From contig JAAEAF010003779.1 of NCBI GenBank assembly GCA_011037195.1, forward strand, positions 116,638-180,637: 64,000 bases of DNA, given 5' to 3'. The notes under the pieces are model-generated. The model was not told the DNA's origin. It worked only from the letters and a program-made list of their open reading frames with translations, and did not search any database. Positions 56,569-64,000 of the stretch are shown one piece after another. Position numbers and translations under genes: made by a program. Within the stretch, counting starts at the first letter, position 1. Each line of letters begins with the position of its first letter. This DNA comes from Triatoma infestans. Lineage: Eukaryota; Arthropoda; Insecta; Hemiptera; Reduviidae.

Positions 56569-57024
56569 CTTTTTGTCAAACAGTGTGATAACATAGACTT
56601 CACCCAGCAAAATTAGTTGACAATGTATCAATTAAATTTTGCTCTGGCAAGTCTATGTTATTGAAGCTAAATCGAAAGAGATTGAAATGGTTTTTAGAGC
56701 TTTAGAAAAGGCATACGACAGCGCTCCACGGAATCGTCTTTGGAGAGCTTTGAGGCAGGCCGGCATTAGATCCTCCATTATCGCAGTAATTCAAAGATTC
56801 TATAAAGGTAATTAAATGTTTAGTAAAGTTAGGTTCGCTTATCTCTGAAAGATTTTGCACCACCAAAGGTCTACTGCAAGGCTGCTGCATGTCTCCGACA
56901 CTTTTTTTTTTTATTGGGGGGGGGGGCAACGTACTGCGACCTTGATCAGGTCTATTGTGCTATGCCCCCTGGGTGCCACAGGCCTGCCCATAGCACCCGA
57001 ACGGATGTCCAATTGACATCCGTT

Positions 57025-57513
57025 CTACAACACCTCCATCAGGTTAAGATCCCTGAGGAACCCTAATACCCTGGGCTCTAGAGGGGGTATGTCCCCCTCC
57101 TCTACCTGGTAGCTGCCCAGGTTCCTGAACCTTCTCTGAGTGGCAGCCTCGCAGTCTGTTAGGAGATGTAGTGGAGTTTCCTCCAACTCCCCACAGAGTC
57201 TGCATGAGCTGTCACTTTCCAAACCCAGCTTCACCAGGTGTCCTCTAAGTCGGCAATGCCCCGTGAGGAAACCCGTAAGTACGCGGAGCTTGTTCTTGCT
57301 CAATCCAATGCAGGCCTCCGACCTCCGTTGGTTATAATTTCCCAAGCAGATCTTGGCCTGCCGCAACCCGGGGAGGGAGTACCAGAGTTGAGATCTCTTC
57401 GTCTCCTCCTCCTTCCTAAGTTCCTCTGACAGAAACTGGTCGCTAATCCCACAAAAAGGTTCCGGCCCCAGAAGTGGGGTCATAGCGCCTATCTTGGCCA
57501 GGGCGTCGGCCAT
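57025..57513 (-). pseudogene. LINE C-terminal domain after RNase H (type 8)
   Basis: 162-codon frame starting inside the last RNase H helix (ADALAKIGA), followed by GPEPFCGIS, a charged linker, KNKLRVLTGFLTGHCRLRGHL, and a zinc knuckle CRLCGELEETPLHLLTDC. It ends LRDLNLMEVL with a natural stop. The knuckle probably binds nucleic acid. It is uninterrupted, unlike the same region in all other LINE copies here. Confidence 0.9.
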
Positions 57514-57905
57514 CTCATTCCCTTCAATGCCAACATGCCCCGGTACCCACCAGAGTGCAACTTTGTTCCTGCTGCCCAGATCTTAAGTTTATCTAGGCAT
57601 TCCCAAACCATTTTAGAGTTAATAACTGGTGCACCCAGAGCTGCAATGGCTGCTTGACTATCAGAAAGGATTACAATCTCCTGATTCCTGTATCCCCTAT
57701 CGAGGTTGAATTGAACACATCTTCCGATAGCGTATATCTCCGCCTGGAAGATGCTGGGAAATTTACCCATGGGTTCCGAGTGTTTGATCCTTGGACCAAC
57801 CACCCCGCCCCAGTCCCCTCGAGGGTCTTTCGACCCATCAGTATACCATTTAATGGCATGTTCCTTGATGCCCAACAGAGCGGATCCCTCGCTCCACTCA
57901 CTCAC
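57489..57905 (-). pseudogene. RNase H domain, N-terminal part (type 8 LINE)
   Basis: 138-codon frame: AIKWYTDGSKDPRGDWGG (catalytic D), FPSIFQAEIYAIGRCVQ (catalytic E), EIVILSDSQAAIAALG (catalytic D), then KIWAAGTKLH, where a one-base shift near 57575 throws it out of frame. The next frame continues with ALWWVPGHVGIEGNEMADALAK. All four D-E-D-D positions are therefore present but split over two frames. Confidence 0.9.
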
Positions 57906-58881
57906 TTTTGGAGCCTAGCCTCGACGAAAAATTTTTAGTGAAGCTGTACTTCTCTCCGACACTTTACAAAATTTACCTAGACATGGCTCTGAAGGAATGG
58001 AAAAACAAATGCCACAAAATGGGTGTGAAAGTGAAGGAAAATTTATACATAAGCAACCTACTATTTGCGGATGGACCAGTTAGTGATTGCGGGAGATGTA
58101 GATGATGCGGCCTACATGTTAAGGAAATTAGCCGAAGAATATGAGCGCTGGGGTCTTACTTTAAATATTACAAAGACCAAACATCTGTCCCAAAGTAAAG
58201 ACAGAATAGAATTGGAGGATAAAGAAGTAAAAATAGTCCAAAATTTTAAGTACCTGGTATCTATTGTTGACATCGGTGGTGGTTCTAAATCAGAGGTGGA
58301 TAGAAGAATTAGAGAAGGGAAAAGAGTCATAGGGATGCTCAATTCAGTGCTGTCGAATAAGAATATTTCCCGAAGCACCAAGCACCTAATTTATAAAGCT
58401 ATATTTGAAAGTATTGTGCTATATGGGGCAGAAACCTGGACTCTAAATAAAAAAGAAAGAAGTAGACTGCTATTCACCTAAATGGACTAAAGGAGGAGGT
58501 CAGCAGGTAGATCCAGAAGGGAAAAAATAAGAAATGTGGACATTAGAACAGAGTTAAATATCCAACAAAATATCCTCAACCTATAGAGCTTAAATAGTTG
58601 ATTTGGTTGGGGCATTTGTTAAGGAATGGTGGAGACAGAATTCCAAAGGCAGTGTATGAGATGACGGTTAAGGGAAGAAGAAGAAGGGGAAGACCTAGGA
58701 CCAGATGGAAAGACTACGCATTAGAATCCCTGTGGATACGGTTTGACGGAGGCCGATGCCACGAATAAGGAGAAATGGAAGGATCGGCTCAGACAGTAGG
58801 TTGAGAGGAAACTACTACATGTAGCAAAAAAAACCTCTGAAAAAAAAAAGTCTTATGTTATCAGGCTGTTTTGACAAAAAG

Positions 58882-58919
58882 CATCCTGATGATGGGCGGC
58901 CGTTCGAAACCGGTCGATG
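58882..58919 (+). ncRNA. Hammerhead-like motif, right arm of foldback 2
   Basis: CATC, CTGATGA, bulged T, stem II GGGC-GGCC-GTTC (G-U wobbles), GAAA, palindromic stem III ACCGGT, C, then GATG closing stem I. Every conserved core base of a hammerhead is present; this is the most complete of the foldback-arm motifs. Confidence 0.55.
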
Positions 58920-58974
58920 ACCACAAAAAGAAGCAGGCTGTCACCGGAAAATATCTCTGATGAAATAACTTTAG

Positions 58975-59945
58975 TGAAAACATATTTCCGGTAAACCCAT
59001 TTTCTTTAAACTCAGAATTTTGGCAACATATTTAATTTTAAATAATATTATTTTGTTGCTATAATTAATAAACTAAAATAGCAATTTGGAGGATAATAAG
59101 TATAAGCCCGCCTCTCTCTCCCTCTCCCAAAAAGTCATCTTAAATGAATTTTTCCGGAGAAATGTTTCAAATAAAAGTTGTAGCAGTTTGATGAATATTT
59201 GCAGTTTGAATGTGCAGGCGATATATTTTTTTCTTTTTTTTTTCTAGAGTGGGAAAAATGCCCATTGGCACCTTCTGACTAGACCGGGTGTGTGGGGCTT
59301 TTACCCACTAAAAGAAAACCCTCCTCTAAAACAGGCGTGGAACCTCCATCTGGGACCATCTTATGACATTGCATCAGAGGAGTCGCCTCGTAGCTATCCA
59401 TTGCTCTACTAATGGGAGTTACTCATACTCTCTCCTTTTCTGTTTCAAGATGCGCCCGGTGTAGACCGCAATAATTAAGCTCCCAGGCCTGGAGCATCTT
59501 TCCTACCAGATTTTCATCTTTCCATTTTCCTGGAGCATCTTCTCTACCAGATTTTCTGGGATTAGCCTACCGGTTCTTCTCCACTGCTCTTCTCTTTCTG
59601 TATTCCATCTACCAAAGATGAAAAACGTTTGATAAGCGTCATCTACATCAGCGTCCCCGTATATACGTGTGGCCGATGTCCTCTTCTTCCTCCTGTAGAG
59701 GTACTCCACAAAATACTCATGTCCGCACAGAATCTGTGAGAGGTAAAAGTTTACCTCGCCAAAACTCCGGGTAGACCACAGTATAGGGTCCTCTAGTTCC
59801 AGTCTTCCCCTAGTTTCAACTCTCCATGTTCTCCTCCACTTTTCCAGCAGGGTGATCGTCGCAGTGATCGTCGTTAAATGAATTTTTCCAGAGAAATGTT
59901 TCAAATAAAAGTTTTAGCTTTTTGTATGTGTAGTTAATTTTCGAT
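58975..59945 (+). mobile_element. Divergent family H element interrupted by a LINE
   Basis: 58975-59215: ATTTCCGGTAAACCC, monomer sequence up to AGTTGTAGCAGTTTG. 59872-59945 resumes with TTAAATGAATTTTTCCAGAGAAATGTTTC and ends where the next copy begins. Confidence 0.7.
59222..59870 (-). mobile_element. LINE C-terminal fragment, type 9
   Basis: Minus strand 59503-59870: TLLEKWRRTWRVETRGR, NFYLSQILCGHEYFVEYLYRRKKRTSATRIYGDADVDDAYQTFFIFGRW (equivalent to LxQxLTGHGxFxxYLxRF...C..C...DAEHxxFxC with the cysteines lost), and GRLIPENLVEKMLQ. A short block (GGAGCATCTT...CCAGATTTTC) is duplicated at about 59490 and 59531. The 3' UTR reaches AAGAAAAAAATATATCGCC at the left. Confidence 0.78.
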
Positions 59946-59965
59946 GTTTAAAAAAAAAAAAAAAA

Positions 59966-60914
59966 TCTGGTGTGAAACACTCACACATTTTCTCTTACTC
60001 CAGTTCTCAAAATTATAATTGTCAAATTTTATAGTTAGTGTACTAAATTAATGAAATTCTTCGGAGTTCGTGGAAAACTGTTCCATAAAAGCGCACTTCC
60101 GGTTTATTAATTTTCATGAAACTCAGAACTTTGGACATCTATTTATTTCTAATTAATTTTTTGTTTAGATGGTAGAATTGTATGAGTATAAAACAAAGAT
60201 AGCATTTTAGAGACAAACATAACCCTCTACCCCTACCCCAAAAGGTCCCTTCAAATGAGCTTACCTGGAGAAATATTTCAAATAAAAGTTGTAGCTCTTT
60301 AGACGTGTAATTCGCATAATTTGTTTAAAGAAAATAGTTGGAGCGGTTTCAAAGAAAATAGCAGAAAACTGAAAAATACTTTCTATTAAAAACGCACTTC
60401 CGGTTATTCGAGTTTCTTTAAACTTAGACTTTCAACAACATATTTAATTTTAACTAATGTTATTTACACGATAGAATTTTTGTAGAAAATTGAAATAACA
60501 CTTTAGGGGAAAACCTCACAAAAGTACCCACCCTTAAATGAATTTTTCCTAGAGAAATGTTTGAAATAAAAGTTGTAGCTCGTTGTATGTATAGTTGATA
60601 TACCTCAGTTTCAAAAAAATCGTTGGAGCCATTTTTGAGAAAATCACAAAAAAGTAAAAAAAAAAAAACAACTATTCAAGTGGTACTTCCGGCTGAGGAA
60701 TTTTGACAAATGACCTGCTGCTAGATCCCATGGTGATATGTTAATGGAATATCAAGTTTCAACTTTCTATGGTTTTTGAGCTATGCTATTTACAGACATA
60801 CACAGGCTATGAGTCCTCTGAGCCTAAAAATCACTTTCTTGGACTCTGGGGACCTCAAAACCGATATTTCCAGAGAAAAATTGATATCAAAATTTTGACA
60901 CGATTCAATACTAA
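59966..60914 (+). mobile_element. Family H element, first of a head-to-tail series
   Basis: Starts TCTGGTGTGAAACACTCACACATTTTCTCTTACTCC. Three monomers and the CTATGGTTTTTGAGCTATGCT segment. It is cut at CACGATTCAATACT, about 35 bp short of the normal 3' end, where the next copy starts. Confidence 0.88.
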
Positions 60915-60918
60915 AAAA

Positions 60919-61914
60919 TCTGGTGTAAAACACTCACACAACTTTCTCTTACTCCAGCTCTCAAAATTATAATTGACAAATTTTATAGTTTATGTACCAA
61001 ATTTAATGAAATTCCGTGAAAACTGAAAAAACTGTTCAGTAAAAGCGCACTTCTGGTTTACTAATTTTCTTGAAACTCAGAATTTAGCCCATCTATTTAT
61101 TTCTAATTAATTTTGTTTGGATGATAGAATTGTATAATCAACTATGACAGCACTTTAGAGAAACCCGTCCCCTCTCCTAAAAGTGCCCTTAAATGTATTT
61201 TCCCAGAGAAATGTTTTAAATAAAAGTTATAGATCTTCGTATGCGTAGTTTATAAAAGAAATTCAAGAAAATCGTCGGAACCATTTTTGAGAAAATCGCG
61301 AAAAAGTAAAAAAAATCATTTAGTAAAGTGGTAAAGTAAACGCACTTCCGATTATCCGATTTTTTGCAAACTCGGAATTTCCACAACATATTTAATTCTT
61401 TTTAACATTATTTAGATGGTAGAATTCTCTAATAAACTGAAATAGCCCTTTAGATGTAAACCAAGCCCCATCCCTCTCCCATAAGTGCCCTTAAATGAAT
61501 TTTCCCAGGGAAATGTTTCAAATATATCTTGTAGCTCTTTGCATATGTAGTTAATATTCCAAGTTTGAAGAAAATCGTCGGAGCCGTTTTTGAGAAAATT
61601 GCAAAAAAGTAAAAAAAAAAAACTAGTAAAGTGGACTTCCGGTTGAGGAATTTTGACAGATAACGTCGGGTCAGATCCCATGGTGATACCTAAACGTAAT
61701 ATCAAGTTTCAACTTTCTACGGTTTTTTTGTTTTAGAGCTATGCTGTTCACGTACATACATACATACGAGTACACACACACACACACAGACCATTTGCTA
61801 AAAACCACTTTTTTGGAGTCAGTCGACTTCAAAACGGATATTTCCGGTGAAAACTCGATATCGAAAATTTGACACGATTACAATACTTCTCCTTACTAGG
61901 AGTAAGAGGAAGTA
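60919..61914 (+). mobile_element. Family H element, second in series
   Basis: Full length (996 bp), with both 15-bp motifs (ACTTTCTCTTACTCC near 60941; GGAGTAAGAGGAAGT at the end, one change) and microsatellites (TACA)n and (CA)n at 61753-61787. Confidence 0.9.
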
Positions 61915-62213
61915 AAAAGAAAAATTCAAGTAACAAAGAAAATAGGTAAAAAACATTACAGTAAAGTGGTACTTCCGGTTGAGGAATTTCCGGTCGGATC
62001 CCATGGTAATACCAATAAGGAAAGTCAATTTTTTACTTTCTACGATTTTTCGTTTTTGAAATATACTGTTCACACACATACACTATTTTCTAAAAATCTG
62101 TTTTTTTGGACTCAGGTGACCCCCTCGAAGTGTATATTTCCGGTGAAACCTTGATATCGAAAATTTGACACGATTACAATACTTCCTCTTACTAGCAGTT
62201 AGAGAAAGTAAAA
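61915..62213 (+). mobile_element. Family H 3' unit, third in series
   Basis: Only the last ~300 bp of an element: AGTAAAGTGGTACTTCCGGTTGAGG onward to CTCTTACTAGCAGTTAGAGAAAGTAA. Confidence 0.85.
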
Positions 62214-62216
62214 AGT

Positions 62217-62262
62217 CTGGTGTGAAACACTTACACGACTTTCTTCAATCAAACAATTTGCT
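62217..62262 (+). repeat. Family H 5' end, fourth in series
   Basis: TCTGGTGTGAAACACTTACACGACTTTCTTC begins 3-4 bp after the preceding 3' end and then fades into unrelated sequence. Confidence 0.75.
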
Positions 62263-62854
62263 TTATTTTTACAAAACTTTTTAACCAGTCCGGATATCTT
62301 TGTAAAATATTAAAAATGGAAGCAGAATGATGTCAGACCCACCATATAAAATATATATATATATATATATATATAAAAGAAAAAAATGGTGAGACCTTTT
62401 CAACCACACTTGTAATACCTGACTTTCACAATATTTTATAGTGTATACCTTTTATTTATTTTATTTCAACAGTATTGAACACACTGTATGACTCATTGTT
62501 TAAAATCACCTTGTACGTCCTTGGTTATATTTCAGATTACAATGTTATTATTTTCTGTTTATATTACATTATTTTTAGGTGGAGTCTTAATATTTAACAA
62601 TATTTACTAAATATTTTAATATTTTTAATTTTGAAATCAATGAAATGATTCAATTTATGATAATGAGTAATTAAATATCTAATTTCTTTCTTTTTTTATT
62701 ATTTCATTTATTTATAAACTATTAGTTTCAAAAATTGTATAAGGTTTATTTTCATTATCTTTAATTAGAATACACTAATATATTTTCATCGTCTCATTAC
62801 ATCTTCTACGCTACGTGTCAACTTTATCGCAACAGTTGTGACATATTTTGTTTG
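62263..62854. other. AT-rich stretch with (TA)n
   Basis: (AT)n at about 62350-62374; nothing else. Confidence 0.5.
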
Positions 62855-62855
62855 T

Positions 62856-64000
62856 TACTTTCTCTTACTCCTTAGTAAGAGGAAGTATTGTAATCGTGTC
62901 AAACTTTTGATATTGAGTTTTCACCGGAAATATCCGTTTTGAGGTCCCATGAGTCCTCATATATATATATATTTGTGAACCGCATAGCTCAAAAACGAAA
63001 AATCGTAGAAAGTTGAAACGGTATATATTCCGTTTAGGTATCACCATGGGATCTGATGGTGCGTTATCTGTCAAAATTCCTCAACCGGAAGTGCCACATT
63101 ACTAGTTTTTTTTTTTACGTTTTTGTGTTTTTCTCAAAAACGACTCCGACGATTTTCTTTAAACTTGGTATATCAACTACGTACACAAAGAGCTACAACT
63201 TTTATTTGAAACATTTCTCTGGGAAAATTCATTTAAGGGCACTTCCGGGGGAGGGGTGGGGTTAGGTTTTTATCTAAAGTGCTATTTCAGTTTATTATAC
63301 AATTCTATCATCTAAATAATATTAATTAGAATTAAATATGTGGTTGAAATTCCGAGTTTGACGAAAATCGGATAACCGGAAGTGCGTTTACTTTACTACT
63401 TTCGTAAATGATTTTTTTTACTTTTTTGCGTTTTTCTCAAAAACGACTCCGACGATTTTCTTTAAACTTGGTATATCAACTACGTACCCAAAGAGCTACA
63501 ACTTTTATTTGAAACATTTCTCTGGGAAAATTCATTTAAGGGCACTTCCGGGGGAGGGGTGGGGTTGGTTGTTATCTAAAGTGCTATTTCAGTTTATTAT
63601 ACATTCTATCATCTAAATAATATTATTAGAAGTAAATATTTGTTGAAATTCGAGTTTGACGAAAATCGGATAACCGGCAGTCGTTTACTTTCCTACTTTC
63701 GTAAATGCATTTTTTTTACGTTTTTGCAATTTTCTTAAAAATAGCTCCGAAGATTTTCTTTAAACTTGCTATATCAACTACACATACAAAGAGCTACACT
63801 TTTATTTGTAACATTTCTCCAGGAAAATTCATTTAAGGGCACTTCTGGGGGAGGGGTGGGGTTAGGTTTTCATCTTAACTGCTGTTTCAGTATATTAGAC
63901 AATTCTGTCATCTAAATAATGTTAATTAGAATTAAATATGTGTTGAAATTCCGAGTTTGAAAAAAATTGGATAACGGAAGTGCGTTTACTTTACCACTTT
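62856..64000 (-). mobile_element. Family H element with expanded monomers, runs off window
   Basis: 3' end with hairpin at 62856-62882, then at least four monomers whose equivalent points (CTCAAAAACGACTCC) are near 63132, 63435 and 63733. The first two monomers are almost identical, including GGGCACTTCCGGGGGAGGGGTGGGG. At 1,145 bp and still in monomer sequence, it exceeds the usual full length. Confidence 0.9.

Larger units (their letters stand above)
56905..57952 (-). mobile_element. RNase H LINE, type 8, innermost insertion
   Basis: Perfect 13-bp target duplication TCTCCGACACTTT (56892-56904, 57953-57965). It interrupts the type 7 RT between motif B residues SPTL and the downstream LYKIYLD. 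The minus strand encodes RNase H plus the C-terminus. The 3' UTR carries a hairpin (ACGGATGTC-CAATT-GACATCCGT, 57001-57023), GGGGGCATAGCACAATAGACC and CAAGGTCGCAGTACG, then CCCCCC and an AATAAAAAA tail. It is the best-preserved LINE piece in the window, hence probably the youngest. Confidence 0.93.
56662..58849 (+). mobile_element. LINE RT fragment, type 7, inserted in foldback 2
   Basis: Target duplication GTCTATGTTAT / GTCTTATGTTAT (56651-56661, 58850-58861) and an A-rich 3' end (58827-58849). Coding order: FRALEKAYDSAPRNRLWRAL (motif A with the D replaced by R/A context, ~56690-56760), GLLQGCCMSPTL (motif B, broken by the inner insertion), LLFADG/ADDQLV (motif C region at 58045-58090, one-base frameshift in the FADD box), then GLTLNITKTKHL, FKYLVSIV, GKRVIGMLNSVLSNKNIS and SIVLYGAETWTLNKK (58065-58481). 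5' truncated. Confidence 0.9.
56464..58961. mobile_element. Foldback element with hammerhead-like arms, copy 2 (interrupted)
   Basis: Left GTTGGTTCCGCAGAGCTGG and CATCAGAGATATTTTCCGG; right CCGGAAAATATCTCTGATG. Probable target duplication GAAATAAYTTT (56453-56463, 58962-58972). Its own sequence is 56464-56661 plus 58862-58961, close in length to copy 1. The rest is a LINE inserted just past the inner palindrome. Confidence 0.85.

Overview
This window is eukaryotic intergenic DNA, very AT-rich and built almost entirely from layered, decayed transposable elements. I found no host gene, no genuine tRNA or rRNA gene and no prokaryotic operon structure. All recognisable coding sequence is reverse transcriptase (RT), RNase H or C-terminal zinc-knuckle pieces of non-LTR retrotransposons (LINEs), nearly all broken by frameshifts. 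Jockey-type and RNase H-bearing LINEs, tRNA-derived SINEs, hAT and Harbinger-like non-autonomous DNA transposons and a Drosophila DINE-1-like repeat suggest an insect or another arthropod. The species cannot be told from the sequence.

The dominant component is one repeat family, called family H here, with more than 20 copies or fragments on both strands. A full copy (for example 36634-37615) starts TCTGGTGTGAAACACTCACAC, carries a 15-bp motif 22 bp inside that end, has an interior of ~295-bp monomers and a CA/TACA microsatellite near the other end, and finishes with an 8-bp-stem hairpin followed by AAAGTAA. The 15-bp motif recurs inverted at the extreme 3' end. This asymmetric inverted repeat plus 3' hairpin is the layout described for Helentron-associated non-autonomous rolling-circle elements (HINE/DINE-1). 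I infer that class; no Rep/helicase gene is present.

Layout: 1-5 kb, family H copies, a 21-bp minisatellite, a SINE and a 5'-truncated LINE with a perfect 16-bp target duplication. 5-7 kb, an LTR-like repeat. 7.8-10.2 kb, the longest LINE (RT + RNase H). 11-16 kb, LINE, SINE and family H fragments and a hammerhead-ribozyme-like motif. 16-19 kb, family H, a Jockey fragment and a 131-bp near-identical inverted duplication. 20-24 kb, RNase H LINE remnants and three SINEs. 24.6-28 kb, a family H copy holding a LINE and a hAT-like element that itself holds another family H copy. 29.8-32.3 kb and 38.1-40.2 kb, RNase H LINEs inside family H. 33-37.6 kb and 41-46.2 kb, more family H copies with Jockey and other LINEs inserted. 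47-48.3 kb, a foldback element with hammerhead-like arms inside family H. 49.3-55.4 kb, SINEs, LINEs and a Harbinger-type MITE. 56.5-59 kb, a three-level nest (foldback > RT LINE > RNase H LINE), each level with target duplications. 59-62.3 kb, head-to-tail family H copies. 62.9-64 kb, a family H copy with at least four monomers running off the window.

The observations most worth following are the hammerhead-like motifs with apparent covariation in stem I, the monomer expansion and tandem chaining of family H, the shared 3' tail between a SINE and an RNase H LINE, and the head swap in the second SINE family.
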